Assembly (NCBI GenBank): GCA_031415695.1
Contig: JANOSH010000056.1
Location: 179,596-243,595 of the forward strand
Reading direction: 5' to 3'
DNA from: JANOSH01 sp031415695
Lineage (GTDB): Bacteria; Actinomycetota; Acidimicrobiia; Acidimicrobiales; Ilumatobacteraceae
DNA: 64,000 nt
Shown: in pieces, positions 51,114-59,868 of the stretch
Numbering within the stretch: the stretch's first letter is position 1
How the letters are laid out: each line of letters opens with the position of its first letter
Made by a program: the position numbers and the translations under genes
Notes under the pieces: generated by a model
What the model was told of the DNA's origin: nothing
Database searches by the model: none
What the model saw: the letters and a program-made list of their open reading frames with translations, nothing else

Positions 51114-51905
51114 ATGTCGCAGACGTATTCCATCGCAGCCGTCGTCCTCGTCGCCATAGTGGTCGCGTTGCTGAGCGGATTCCGAATAGTGCAGCAGTAC
51201 GAGAAGGCTGTTGTGTTCCGCCTCGGCAAGACGGTCGGAGCGCGGGGTCCGGGGGTGATTTATAAGATCCCCTTAATTGAACGCATCGTGAAGACCAACG
51301 TTCAAACATTGGCTGTACCCGTAGCCCCGCAACAGGTAATCACCCGAGACAACGTCACGGTTGTCGTCGACGCAGTCGCCTATTTTCAGGTGCTCGACGC
51401 CGAGGCGTCGGTCGTGAAGGTGCAGAACTGGTACGGCGCCAGCCAGCTTGTTGCCCAGACCACGTTGCGCGCCATCATCGGCCGCCACGAACTCGACCAG
51501 TTGCTGACCGAACGCGACCGTATCGACAGCGAGCTTCGAGACGCGCTCGACAACCAAACCGAGGAGTGGGGCGTTCGGGTGCATCGTGTCGAGATCCGCG
51601 ACGTGCAACTCCCCGAGCAGATGCAGCGGGCGATGGCCAAACAAGCCGAGGCAGAACGTGAGCGTCGGGCGAAAATCATTGCGGCCGAAGGCGAGTTGCA
51701 AGCGAGCGCCAAGCTCACGCAAGCAGCGCTGCTCATGGCTACGGCCCCAGGCGCTATGCATCTGCGCACATTGCAGACCCTGGCCGAGGTAGCGGTGGAG
51801 AAGAACTCCACCTTGGTGTTCCCGATTCCCATCGAAATCATGGACGCCGTGAAGGCCTACACAGCGCACCTGAACGGCCCGGCTATCCCCCCGCCTCCGC
51901 GCTAG
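51114..51905 (+). CDS. Slipin/stomatin-like SPFH-domain protein
   Basis: A 263-residue membrane protein. One N-terminal helix (SIAAVVLVAIVVALLSG) precedes the SPFH domain with RIVQQYEKAVVFRLGK, GPGVIYKIPLIE and TRDNVTVVVDAVAYF. A coiled coil follows (AKQAEAERERRAKIIAAEGE). The partner NfeD gene usually found nearby is absent. It likely organises membrane microdomains. It converges with the TetR gene, their stops overlapping in the shared CTAG. Confidence 0.92.
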   Translation: MSQTYSIAAVVLVAIVVALLSGFRIVQQYEKAVVFRLGKTVGARGPGVIYKIPLIERIVKTNVQTLAVPVAPQQVITRDNVTVVVDAVAYFQVLDAEASVVKVQNWYGASQLVAQTTLRAIIGRHELDQLLTERDRIDSELRDALDNQTEEWGVRVHRVEIRDVQLPEQMQRAMAKQAEAERERRAKIIAAEGELQASAKLTQAALLMATAPGAMHLRTLQTLAEVAVEKNSTLVFPIPIEIMDAVKAYTAHLNGPAIPPPPR

Positions 51906-52486
51906 ACGCGGTGTACGCCACGTAGGCCCGACCACACCATGTCGGCCACCTGCGTAGCGATGAGATCGGGATCGAACGTGTCGCCAGTTTGCACCAGACG
52001 TCGGCTGATCGACTCGGCGAGGCCGATCACGCCGTATGCCAGATTGCGACCGTGTTCGAGATCGATATCGGCGGCGATGAGCGGTGCGATCAGATCGGCA
52101 ACCTTGCTCTCGACGGCCTGTACGGTCTCGGCGAACTCGTCGTCGCGTCGGCTACCGCCGCCGAACATGAGTTGGAACGACGATTGATCGTCGGCCACCC
52201 ATCGAAAGTACGCCGTGAATCCTCGGTGAACCTGGTCGTGTGGTCCGGTGGCGTCACTGGTTGCGTCGGTGAAGAGGTCGACGAGACGTTGGCCGGTTTC
52301 TTCCAAGAGCGCCACGTACAGCTCACGCTTGGAATCGAAATGCTGGTAGAGGACCGGCTTGGTGACTCCGGCGGCGTCAGCAACATCGTTCATGGAGGAA
52401 CCGTGGTAGCCCTCACGTGCGAACACGTTGAGGGCTATGGCGAGAATTTGCTCTCGACGGGCAGCGGCAGGAAGACGAACGGACAT
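51902..52486 (-). CDS. TetR family transcriptional regulator
   Basis: A 194-residue regulator. The N-terminal HTH reads FAREGYHGSSMNDVADAAG and TKPVLYQHFDSKRELY; the C-terminal part is a helical ligand domain. The ligand and target are unknown. Its gene stands upstream of nothing in its own direction except the slipin gene on the opposite strand, so a nearby divergent target is not obvious; the small membrane gene at 52524 lies just upstream on the same strand. Confidence 0.9.
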   Translation of the reverse strand: MSVRLPAAARREQILAIALNVFAREGYHGSSMNDVADAAGVTKPVLYQHFDSKRELYVALLEETGQRLVDLFTDATSDATGPHDQVHRGFTAYFRWVADDQSSFQLMFGGGSRRDDEFAETVQAVESKVADLIAPLIAADIDLEHGRNLAYGVIGLAESISRRLVQTGDTFDPDLIATQVADMVWSGLRGVHRV

Positions 52487-52523
52487 GCGTTACCCAAGGG
52501 TAATACACGGCTATGACGTTGGG

Positions 52524-52814
52524 CTAACGACCGTTCTCCCTATCGTCACGCTCGGCTGCTTTGACAGCGTAACCGAGCACGATGGATGGGCACAGCAAGA
52601 TGAAGCCGATGAACATCGTGGTGATCACCGTGGCTGAAACGAAACCGTTGAACCCGAAGGCGAACCCGATGATGAAAACCGCCATCGCGACTGCAACAAA
52701 CAGGTAGCCGATGCGGTTGGCCAGCAACGAGTAGTGGGCGATCTTGGCCCGTCTGGCCCGAACCGGGTCGACAGTTTTCGCGGGCTTGGCGGTTCGCAAT
52801 GGCTCAGCTTCCAA
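52524..52814 (-). CDS. Small integral membrane protein
   Basis: A 96-residue protein with a basic cytoplasmic N-terminus (VRARRAKIAHY) and two hydrophobic hairpin segments: NRIGYLFVAVAMAVFIIGFAFG and TTMFIGFILLCPSIVLGYAV. It ends in a charged tail. It overlaps the monooxygenase gene upstream by 11 bp and so is co-transcribed with it. The family was not recognised. Confidence 0.72.
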   Translation of the reverse strand: MEAEPLRTAKPAKTVDPVRARRAKIAHYSLLANRIGYLFVAVAMAVFIIGFAFGFNGFVSATVITTMFIGFILLCPSIVLGYAVKAAERDDRENGR

Positions 52815-53109
52815 TGGGTCCGGTTTCGCTGACCTTGTACTGCAACACGCTCGGCCGACCAGCGAACACGCCCTTCATCTTGGGTCCGAACTCGACCATG
52901 TGAGCGCTCTTGCCGTGAGCTGCGAGTGCAGCGGCCGATTCCCAGTACTCGAACACGTGAAACAGGGCAGGATCATCGAGGTCTTGGGTGAAGGTATAGG
53001 TGACGCAGCCGTCTTCCTTACGGGTCTCGGCTTGCATCCAAGAAAAGCCCGCCTTGGCATCGTCGATGCGGTCGGCGTTGACGGGGAGTGTTCCAGCGAT
53101 AGCGATCAT
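52804..53109 (-). CDS. Antibiotic-biosynthesis-monooxygenase (ABM) domain protein
   Basis: A 101-residue dimeric ferredoxin-like protein. IAGTLPVNADRIDDAKAGFS at the start, TYTFTQDLDDPALFHVFEYW in the middle and AHGKSAHMVEF later match the YgiN/ABM pattern, in which His and Trp line a small pocket. It may be a quinol or small-molecule monooxygenase. ATG 53109 is chosen because the family begins there; the frame could extend 8 codons further up. Divergent from the aminotransferase gene. Confidence 0.83.
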   Translation of the reverse strand: MIAIAGTLPVNADRIDDAKAGFSWMQAETRKEDGCVTYTFTQDLDDPALFHVFEYWESAAALAAHGKSAHMVEFGPKMKGVFAGRPSVLQYKVSETGPIGS

Positions 53110-53141
53110 GCCCTTACCGTAGCTGTGATCCAATGTTGGGT

Positions 53142-54302
53142 ATGAGTCAACCGTTTCTCACCGATCGTCTGCAGGGTTTTGGCAACACCATCTTTGGTGA
53201 GATGTCGGCCTTGGCAGTCGCAACCGGAAGCGTCAACCTTGGCCAGGGTTTCCCCGATACCGATGGGCCGAGCGAGGTACTCGAGGCAGCGGTTGCCGCA
53301 ATTCGAGAGGGTCGAGGAAATCAGTACCCGCCCGCCATCGGCGTTAGCGAACTTCGCCACGCTGTTACCCGCCATCAACAACGGTTCTACGGCATTACGC
53401 TTGATGCCGACGCCGAGGTGCTGGTTACCTGTGGGGCCACCGAGGCCATTGCCAGCGCTCTGCTCTCGCTCCTGAACGATGGCGACGAGGTCGTGGCGTT
53501 CGAGCCGTTCTACGACAGTTACGCCGCGTGTATTGCGCTGGCCGGAGCGCATCGTGTGCCCGTTACCTTGCATGCCCCTAGCTATGAACTCGACGTCGAC
53601 GCGTTGCGGCGGTCGATTACGCCGCGCACCCGAGTCATCTTGTTGAACACGCCGCACAACCCCACCGGCAAAGTCTTTACCCGCGACGAACTGGGCGCCA
53701 TTGCCACCGTGGCCATCGAACACGACCTACTCGTGATCTCCGACGAGGTGTACGAGCATCTTGTTTTCGACGGTGTTCACACCCCGATATGCACACTGCC
53801 GGGAATGTTCGAACGCACCGTCACCATCGGATCCGCGGGCAAAGTTTTCTCGGTGACGGGGTGGAAAGTTGGTTGGGTCACCGGTCCCGCCGCGCTGGTC
53901 GCGGCCGTGAGGTGCTCGAAACAGTTCCTAACCTATGTTGCTAGCGGACCGTTTCAGTACGCCGCCGCAGTCGGCCTCGACCTGCCCGACCAGTACTTTG
54001 TCGACTACACCGAGGCATTACGTGTTAAACGAAACCTGCTGGTAGACGGGTTGCTATCAGCCGGGTTCGGGGTCACGCGCCCGCAAGGCACGTTCTTTAT
54101 CACCGCCGACATTCGGCCGCTTGGCGGCATCGACGGCATGGAGTTTTGTCGAGAACTCCCGCACCGCGTCGGGGTGGTGGCCATTCCAACCCAGGTGTTC
54201 TACGACAACGTCGACGCGGGAAGGCACCTGGTGCGGTTTGCGTTCTGCAAGAAAGACGAGATCCTCAAATCCGCAATAGAACGGTTGCTCACACGTTCAT
54301 AA
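53142..54302 (+). CDS. PLP-dependent class I/II aminotransferase
   Basis: A 386-residue fold-type I aminotransferase; an ATG 9 bases further upstream would add three residues. VNLGQGFPDTDGP, VTCGATEAIASAL, LLNTPHNPTGKVF, ISDEVYEHLVF and the PLP lysine in SAGKVFSVTGWKVGW are all present. The group contains methionine, kynurenine and succinyl-diaminopimelate (DapC) aminotransferases, which look alike by eye. Lysine biosynthesis is possible but not shown. Confidence 0.9.
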   Translation: MSQPFLTDRLQGFGNTIFGEMSALAVATGSVNLGQGFPDTDGPSEVLEAAVAAIREGRGNQYPPAIGVSELRHAVTRHQQRFYGITLDADAEVLVTCGATEAIASALLSLLNDGDEVVAFEPFYDSYAACIALAGAHRVPVTLHAPSYELDVDALRRSITPRTRVILLNTPHNPTGKVFTRDELGAIATVAIEHDLLVISDEVYEHLVFDGVHTPICTLPGMFERTVTIGSAGKVFSVTGWKVGWVTGPAALVAAVRCSKQFLTYVASGPFQYAAAVGLDLPDQYFVDYTEALRVKRNLLVDGLLSAGFGVTRPQGTFFITADIRPLGGIDGMEFCRELPHRVGVVAIPTQVFYDNVDAGRHLVRFAFCKKDEILKSAIERLLTRS

Positions 54303-54360
54303 CAAGTCGGTTCGATACTGAGTTTGTCCAACCCCCCGGACACCTACTCAAGGAGCGAAC

Positions 54361-54735
54361 ATGAACATCAAGAAAGCCATCGTCGGAACTCTCGTCGCCG
54401 GAACACTGACACTGGGTGCAGCATCGTCGGCATTCGCTGGCCCTGCCGGCGGCGGTGGTCAAGGCGGTCGACCGGCGCCAACCGCTGAGCAAATCGCCGC
54501 CCGGTGCGAAAAGGCGCCTGCGATTATCGCCAAGATCGATGCTGCGCTCGCCAAGATGGCATCGGCCAAGACCAAGCTGACCGAAGCGCTAGCCGCCGCT
54601 CAGGCGAAAGGCAACACGGCTAAGGCCGCCAAGATCCAGAGTCGGCTCGACAAGCTGTCGGCCAACGTTGCCAAGGCACAGACCAAGCTGGCCGAAGTCA
54701 AGGCCAAGCTCGCCGAGCACTGCGCCACCGCCTGA
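54361..54735 (+). CDS. Secreted Ala/Lys-rich helical protein
   Basis: A 124-residue exported protein. The signal peptide is MNIKKAIVGTLVAGTLTLG with a likely cut after SSAFA. The mature part has a Gly-rich start, then a long helix with regular Lys-Ala-Lys heptads (ALAKMASAKTKLTEAL, LSANVAKAQTKLAEVKAKL) predicted to form a coiled coil. Two Cys residues, one near the start of the helix and one at the end, may form a disulfide that closes the hairpin. AAGGAG at 54350-54355 is the ribosome site. The function is unknown. Confidence 0.75.
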   Translation: MNIKKAIVGTLVAGTLTLGAASSAFAGPAGGGGQGGRPAPTAEQIAARCEKAPAIIAKIDAALAKMASAKTKLTEALAAAQAKGNTAKAAKIQSRLDKLSANVAKAQTKLAEVKAKLAEHCATA

Positions 54736-54739
54736 CCCT

Positions 54740-54776
54740 GTGAGGTTGTGGCGGATCCAGTCCGCCACAACCTCAC
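54740..54776 (+). terminator. Strong hairpin terminator
   Basis: A perfect 16-bp stem: GTGAGGTTGTGGCGGA (54740-54755), loop TCCAG, TCCGCCACAACCTCAC (54761-54776), 4 bases after the stop of the secreted-protein gene. No U tract follows, which is common for actinobacterial terminators. Confidence 0.8.
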
Positions 54777-54808
54777 GAGTACGGCGGGGGTGGGTAGAGT
54801 CGGCCGCT

Positions 54809-55513
54809 ATGACGGTACGAGTTTCGTGGATCAATCAAATTGTGCTCATCACGATTGATCGCCCGGAACGCCGCAATGCTCTCGATCACCCAACGCTGGT
54901 GGCCCTAGTGGCCGCACAACGCGAAGCTGCCGCCGGTGGCGCTCGGTGCGTAGTCGTCACAGGCGCCCCGCCCGCATTCAGCGCCGGAGCCGACCTCACG
55001 GGCGTAGAAGGCGACGAGTTCGCCTCGGCGCTCGGTGCGGCGCTCACCGGCTTCACCCGCTTGCCCATCCCGGTTATCGCCGCGGTCGACGGCCCGGCGC
55101 TGGGGGCTGGTACACAGCTTGCCCTGGCGTGCGATCTTAGGGTGGCGACGCCAACCAGCCGATTCGGCATACCGGCTGCGAAACTCGGGCTCTCGATTGA
55201 TATGTGGACCATCGACAAGATGCGCGACCAATTCGGCGGCCCCGTCGCCCGTGACATGCTGCTCGCCGCGTCGACCTACCCGGCGAGCGAGCTGTCGGGC
55301 TTCGTGCACCGATTAGGCAACCTCGATGTGGCGTTAGCGTGGGCGAGCGAGTTAGTGCGTCTGGCACCGCTGACGATTGCGGCTCACAAGCTCGGCCTCG
55401 AGGGTGCTGACGGGTTCGAGTCGGCGCGCCGAGCCGCGTGGGCGAGCGCCGATAGTGAGGAAGGTCGTACCGCTTTCCTTGAGAAAAGGTCGCCGCGGTT
55501 TACGGGCTATTAA
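54809..55513 (+). CDS. Enoyl-CoA hydratase/isomerase family protein
   Basis: A 234-residue crotonase-fold protein. IDRPERRNALDH and TGAPPAFSAGADLTG carry the first oxyanion hole; VDGPALGAGTQLALACDLRVA carries the second. The first catalytic Glu of true hydratases is not clearly present, since the sequence after the second hole is TPTSRFGIPAAKLGL. Hydratase activity is therefore uncertain. No CoA-pathway gene is adjacent. ATG 54809 is chosen as the start because the family begins with VSWINQIVLITIDRP. Confidence 0.85.
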   Translation: MTVRVSWINQIVLITIDRPERRNALDHPTLVALVAAQREAAAGGARCVVVTGAPPAFSAGADLTGVEGDEFASALGAALTGFTRLPIPVIAAVDGPALGAGTQLALACDLRVATPTSRFGIPAAKLGLSIDMWTIDKMRDQFGGPVARDMLLAASTYPASELSGFVHRLGNLDVALAWASELVRLAPLTIAAHKLGLEGADGFESARRAAWASADSEEGRTAFLEKRSPRFTGY

Positions 55514-55567
55514 AGGGCAAGGGGAGGGCGATGCCTGAAGCACCACCCTCCCGATTTGCTGGCGCTG

Positions 55568-55831
55568 TTAGCGCTTGAGCTTGTTGCCGAACTTGCGGTA
55601 GAGCAGCAGTACGACGATGGCACCGATAATCGAACCGATGACACCAACGGCCTGAAACTCGCCCCACTCGCGGCCGCTGAAGACCACTGCGAGTACGCCA
55701 CCAACAAAGCTGCCGATAGCACCGAGCGCAATGGTCATCGGTACCGACATTGGATCACGGCCCGGAACCAAGGCGCGGGCAATGAAACCTGCCAACAACG
55801 AGACAACGATAAACACCAAAATATTCCACAT
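55568..55831 (-). CDS. GlsB/YeaQ/YmgE family membrane protein
   Basis: An 87-residue protein with three hydrophobic segments: IVVSLLAGFIARALVPG, IALGAIGSFVGGVLAVVF and VIGSIIGAIVVLLLYRKF. The Gly-rich first segment followed by PGRDP is the signature of the transglycosylase-associated family. These proteins are stress-related and of unknown function. Confidence 0.88.
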   Translation of the reverse strand: MWNILVFIVVSLLAGFIARALVPGRDPMSVPMTIALGAIGSFVGGVLAVVFSGREWGEFQAVGVIGSIIGAIVVLLLYRKFGNKLKR

Positions 55832-55901
55832 GAAATGAAACAGCCCCCTCAGGCTTGAAGAAACGGGTGGTCCCGCCGTTGCCCAGGGTAGCGGATGCCA
55901 G

Positions 55902-57017
55902 CTACAGGTTTGGCGGAAGCAACCGGTTGGCGTTTTCGAAGAAGAAGTAGAGCACCACTAGGAACGGCGCAAAACCCACGAGCGCCCCAACCCAGTTGCG
56001 GTTTGTCCATTGCGACAACCCGAATGCCAAGAGCGCAACCACACCGCACGCCATTCCCCACATGGCAATGTGGGGCCACGCTTTCGGGTCACCGAACCAA
56101 CCTTGCTCGAATGCGCCACCTTCAACGTCGCCTGTCTCGGTGATCACTGGTTCGTCGAGCGGATCTTGGCTTGCAGGATCCGACGGACCCGGCTCGGGCA
56201 GGGTCGTTTCGACGATAGGAGCCGGGGGCAGCGGTGCAACACCAGAGGCTGGCTGGTCGTACACGGCCTTGATGATGATGCGATTGACAGCCGAGAGCTT
56301 CGGATGGCACGACACCAACGTCAAGGTCGATGTAGGCGTCGGGAGCAGCACGCTCACATCGGAGGGCGCGACGATGAGTTGTTCGGTTACCCGGTACACG
56401 AAGCGGCGGGCATTGCGATCGGTGAAGATGATCTCGTCACCTGGTTCGAGTTCGTCGATGCGGTTGAAGGGTTGGCCATACGTAGTGCGGTGTCCGGCAA
56501 TTGCGGCGTTGCCCACCTCGCCAGGCTGCACGGTGTTGCGGAAGTGGCCTGGGCCTTTCTTCAAATCGTCGACGGTTACGCCCGACACGATGGCCTTTTC
56601 CTTCACGCCGATCTTCGGGATGTCCATGAGCCCAAGCACATCACCGTTTTCAGGAACGGGGAGGGGAGCTAGCGTGGTGGTTGTTGGTGGTGGCGGTGTA
56701 GTCGAGGGGGTGGTGGCGACCGATGAGCCGACGGTGGAAACCGGGTTGCTGGCGGGCAGCGCCACCGTGGTCGTAGTCGTTGCCACAACGATGTTGCGTT
56801 CGTCGAACTGTTTACGAAGCGAGTCTTGGTAGCGCGCCGTTTGGATGCTGGTGCCCCACAAGAGATAGCCGACAAACAGGAACAGCAAACATCCGACCGA
56901 AATGAACGTTCGACCGAGACCTCCGACCAAGACACGCCAATCGAAACGCGATCGGGCGACATACTCGTCCTTGCTCGGCCAGTCAACGTTGACGGTCGGC
57001 ACGGGCTGGCTTGGCAT
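55902..57017 (-). CDS. Class E sortase with C-terminal membrane helices
   Basis: A 371-residue membrane transpeptidase. ATG 57017 gives a short tail before the first helix (FISVGCLLFLFVGYLLWGTS); a longer frame to 57137 exists but has low-quality sequence. The sortase barrel has the His in IAGHRTTYGQPF, the Cys in TLVSCHPKLS and Arg in VNRIIIKAVY. After a Pro/Glu-rich linker, two C-terminal helices follow. Class E sortases attach proteins with LAXTG motifs to the wall in actinobacteria. It diverges from the ccm operon, 149 bp away. Confidence 0.85.
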   Translation of the reverse strand: MPSQPVPTVNVDWPSKDEYVARSRFDWRVLVGGLGRTFISVGCLLFLFVGYLLWGTSIQTARYQDSLRKQFDERNIVVATTTTTVALPASNPVSTVGSSVATTPSTTPPPPTTTTLAPLPVPENGDVLGLMDIPKIGVKEKAIVSGVTVDDLKKGPGHFRNTVQPGEVGNAAIAGHRTTYGQPFNRIDELEPGDEIIFTDRNARRFVYRVTEQLIVAPSDVSVLLPTPTSTLTLVSCHPKLSAVNRIIIKAVYDQPASGVAPLPPAPIVETTLPEPGPSDPASQDPLDEPVITETGDVEGGAFEQGWFGDPKAWPHIAMWGMACGVVALLAFGLSQWTNRNWVGALVGFAPFLVVLYFFFENANRLLPPNL

Positions 57018-57166
57018 GTCGGGAAGGTCGGTCCACCCCGGATTGCTTGGCGGCTGTCGATGCTGTCGACCAGAGGGTGGGGTGGACGAACTCAAGAAGG
57101 ACAACGTTATGTTGGTGGCGACGGAAAAGGCGTGCACCCTCGTGGCTCGTTAGCCTGTGGTCAGCA

Positions 57167-57802
57167 ATGCAGCCGGTCATTCATCTTCGAGACGCCGTGG
57201 CCCTCCATGGCCGGTTCCCAGCGTTGGCTGGGGTTACTGCCGACGTTCACGACGGAGAAATCGTGCTCGTCCGCGGCCCGAACGGTGCCGGCAAGACCAG
57301 TTTGCTACGTGTATGCGCCGGTTTGCTGCCGGTCGTTCGCGGTGAAGCATCGGTTCTCGGGTTCGATCTCACCAAAGACGCCGTGGCCGTGCGCGCCCAG
57401 GTTGGGCTACTCGGCCACGCGAATGGCCTGTATAGCGACCTCACTGTTCGCGACAACGTGGCCTTCTGGGCTGCGTGCGTGGGTGCTTCGGCGAACGAGG
57501 TTGTCGCCGTGCTCGACGAACTTGGATTGTCGGGACGGCTAGCCGACACGGTTGTCGACAAGCTCAGCACCGGGCAGCGCCGCCGAACAGCGCTCGCGTC
57601 GCTGCTGGTTCGCCGCCCGCGGCTGTGGCTGCTCGATGAGCCCCACGCCGGGTTGGATGCCGTCGGGCGCGACCTAGTCGATGCCGCCTTGCGTCGCGCC
57701 GCCGAAGCCGGGGCCACGGTTCTGTTCGCAAGCCACGAACTGGATCGCGCCGAACCATTGGCTCACCGGGTGCTTGAACTCGACGGTGGTGTGGTTCGAT
57801 GA
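57167..57802 (+). CDS. ccmA: Cytochrome c maturation ABC protein CcmA
   Basis: A 211-residue ATP-binding subunit of the heme-handling transporter CcmAB. Walker A is GPNGAGKTSLLR, the signature KLSTGQRRRTALASLL, and Walker B LWLLDEPHAGLDA. Its place before ccmB, ccmC and the rest gives the assignment. ATG 57167 is chosen because the protein begins with the usual IHLRDAV strand. ATP hydrolysis by CcmAB releases holo-CcmE. Confidence 0.88.
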   Translation: MQPVIHLRDAVALHGRFPALAGVTADVHDGEIVLVRGPNGAGKTSLLRVCAGLLPVVRGEASVLGFDLTKDAVAVRAQVGLLGHANGLYSDLTVRDNVAFWAACVGASANEVVAVLDELGLSGRLADTVVDKLSTGQRRRTALASLLVRRPRLWLLDEPHAGLDAVGRDLVDAALRRAAEAGATVLFASHELDRAEPLAHRVLELDGGVVR

Positions 57803-58506
57803 AAGCGCTGCTACGCGTGGCCCGTCTTATTGCGGCTAAGGATCTGCGAATCGAACGCCGAAGCCGCGTCGCCATCACCCAGATAGTCGGATTCGCAGTC
57901 CTCGTCCTGTTTCTGTTCGCATTCGCTTTCGACCCCACCCGAGGAGTGTTGGCCCGAGCCACCCCTGGCCTGTTCTGGATTGCGGTTCTGTTGTCGTTGC
58001 TGTTGGTGGTCGGCCGAAATTTTGCGGCCGAAACCGCCGACGGCGCGCTCGACGGCTTACGCATGGCAGGGTTGGAGCCCGGTGGTATCTTCCTGGGTAA
58101 GTTCATAGCCCTACTGGTGGAGTTGTTGGCCCTTGTGGTCGTGTTGTTGGCCGGTGTTGTTGTGTTCTACGACACCGAAATTCCGGCTGCGGGTGCCGTG
58201 TTGTTGGTCACGTCGGCGTTCCTGGCCTGCACTGGGCTGGCTGCGGCAGGTACTGTCTATGGTGCCCTGTCAGCTGGGGTTCGAGTACGTGAGACGCTGC
58301 TCCCGTTACTCCTGCTTCCAGTGGTGGCTCCGGTGCTCATCGGTGCAACACGAGCATTCGAAGCCGCTCTCGGCACACCGTCAGACGATCGACGCGCCGT
58401 GGCCTCCGTAGCCGAAGGTTGGCCGTGGGTTGCGTTGCTCGGAGTATTTGCCGTGATGTTTGTGGCTGGTGGACTGCTGTCCTTCGGCACTCTGTTGGAG
58501 GACTGA
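57799..58506 (+). CDS. ccmB: Cytochrome c maturation membrane protein CcmB
   Basis: A 235-residue membrane subunit with six hydrophobic segments. It starts ALLRVARLIAAKDLRIERRSR, as CcmB does, and contains AAETADGALDGLRMAGLEPGGIFLGKF, the family block. The ATG overlaps the ccmA stop (ATGA). Confidence 0.88.
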   Translation: MKALLRVARLIAAKDLRIERRSRVAITQIVGFAVLVLFLFAFAFDPTRGVLARATPGLFWIAVLLSLLLVVGRNFAAETADGALDGLRMAGLEPGGIFLGKFIALLVELLALVVVLLAGVVVFYDTEIPAAGAVLLVTSAFLACTGLAAAGTVYGALSAGVRVRETLLPLLLLPVVAPVLIGATRAFEAALGTPSDDRRAVASVAEGWPWVALLGVFAVMFVAGGLLSFGTLLED

Positions 58507-58511
58507 TCAGT

Positions 58512-59252
58512 GTGAGCACGAGCGAAGCGTCTGGTACCGGTACTCGTGGTTCGCGAATTTTGGGCGCGTTAGTCCTCATCGGCGGCGCAGTTCTTTTGGT
58601 CGTTGTTGGTTTCGTACTCCCAGCCGACGAGGTACAACGCGACGCGGCACGGTTACTACCGTTGCACGTCGCTACCGCCTGGCTGGCATACGTAGCGTTT
58701 TTCGGTACCGCAATCGCCTCGATCTTCTACCTGATCCCGCGCACCCGGTCGCTTGCGTGGGACCGAATTGCCGGCGCTTCGGCCGAGATTGGCGTGCTGT
58801 TTTTGTCGTTACTCATTGCGGTCGGCATGATCTGGGGCAACCTCACCTGGGGGGTCTTCTGGCGGTGGGATCCGCGCCTCACCACCACAGCGTTGTTGCT
58901 GCTGTTGTTCATCGGCTACTTGGCCTTGCGTAACGTCGACGGGGCCAGCGAACGTCGTGCCCGCCGAAGCGCCATCTTGGGTGTCATCTCGTTCCTGTTC
59001 GTTCCCATCGTGCACAAAAGCGTCGAGTGGTGGGGCTCATTGCATCAGGCACCATCGGTGGCCAAACTCGACGGTGATATCGAACTCGACGACTCGATGC
59101 TGTTTAGCCTGTTCTTGTCACTCGTGGTGTTCAGCCTGTTGTATGTGTGGCTGATGTTGCATCGGGTGAGATTGGCCCGGCTCGAGGCGATGCACGACGC
59201 TCGCGGGCTCGATTCCGCCATTGCCGCCCGTACTGCCGAGGCGGTTCGATGA
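58512..59252 (+). CDS. ccmC: Cytochrome c maturation protein CcmC
   Basis: A 246-residue heme-handling protein that charges CcmE with heme. It has six hydrophobic segments, the tryptophan-rich WGNLTWGVFWRWDPRLT loop and the His residues in LPLHVATAWLAY and FVPIVHKSVEWW. The GTG lies 5 bp after ccmB. The C-terminal 40 residues are a charged extension of uncertain role. Confidence 0.93.
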   Translation: MSTSEASGTGTRGSRILGALVLIGGAVLLVVVGFVLPADEVQRDAARLLPLHVATAWLAYVAFFGTAIASIFYLIPRTRSLAWDRIAGASAEIGVLFLSLLIAVGMIWGNLTWGVFWRWDPRLTTTALLLLLFIGYLALRNVDGASERRARRSAILGVISFLFVPIVHKSVEWWGSLHQAPSVAKLDGDIELDDSMLFSLFLSLVVFSLLYVWLMLHRVRLARLEAMHDARGLDSAIAARTAEAVR

Positions 59253-59416
59253 TGTCTGCGATGATCGTTGCGAGCGTGGCTCGGCTCAACCTCGGTTGGC
59301 TTGCGCTCGGGTACCTTGGGTCCATCGCGGCCATCGTCTTGTATGCCCGACGCGTGATCTCGCGGGGCCGAGACCTCGGCAAGGACATCCCCGACGCCGA
59401 TAAGCCGTGGCGATAA
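59249..59416 (+). CDS. ccmD: CcmD-like small membrane protein
   Basis: A 55-residue protein from ATG 59249 overlapping the ccmC stop. One helix (LNLGWLALGYLGSIAAIVLYARRV) is followed by a charged tail RGRDLGKD. Position between ccmC and ccmE fits CcmD, the small partner that helps release heme-CcmE; sequence similarity is too low to prove it. Confidence 0.75.
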   Translation: MMSAMIVASVARLNLGWLALGYLGSIAAIVLYARRVISRGRDLGKDIPDADKPWR

Positions 59417-59868
59417 TGACCGAGATCGACCTCACTCCTCGGCCCCCGTCCGAGCCGGTTCGTCGCCGTCGCCGGCTTGGCCCGTCGGTAGTGCTGGCCG
59501 GGGTATTGGTAGCGGGCGGCTTCGTCATCTGGCAGTTCTTGTCGCAATCCACGCTGTTCTTTTGTAACGCCGACCAAGTCGGGGTCACGAAGGAGTGTTC
59601 GCCGCCCAAACGGTTCCGGCTGCAAGGCACCGTGGTCGCCGACTCGGTGCAGAAAGGGTCGCCGCTACGATTCGACGTCGAGTTCGCCAACAAGATCATC
59701 CCGGTCACGTATCAGGGTGACCCTGGCGGCGTGTTCTGCGAGGGCGTACCGGTGGTTGTCGAAGGTCGTTACGCAAACGGTGTGTTCGACGGCGACCGCA
59801 TCCTGGTGAAGCACACCGAGCAGTACAAGGCCGAGCAGCCTGGCCGAGTTCGTGACTGCGGTATATGA
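59416..59868 (+). CDS. ccmE: Heme chaperone CcmE
   Basis: A 150-residue anchored chaperone. A membrane helix (VVLAGVLVAGGFVIWQFLS) precedes the OB-fold domain with RLQGTVVADSVQKGSPLRFDV and ANGVFDGDRILVKHTEQY. The His in VKHTEQY matches the covalent heme-binding His, with Tyr 4 residues later. Additional Cys residues (FFCNADQ, TKECSPP, VFCEG, VRDCGI) are not usual and may be paired. ATG 59416 overlaps the ccmD stop; the upstream frame is rejected. Confidence 0.92.
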   Translation: MTEIDLTPRPPSEPVRRRRRLGPSVVLAGVLVAGGFVIWQFLSQSTLFFCNADQVGVTKECSPPKRFRLQGTVVADSVQKGSPLRFDVEFANKIIPVTYQGDPGGVFCEGVPVVVEGRYANGVFDGDRILVKHTEQYKAEQPGRVRDCGI

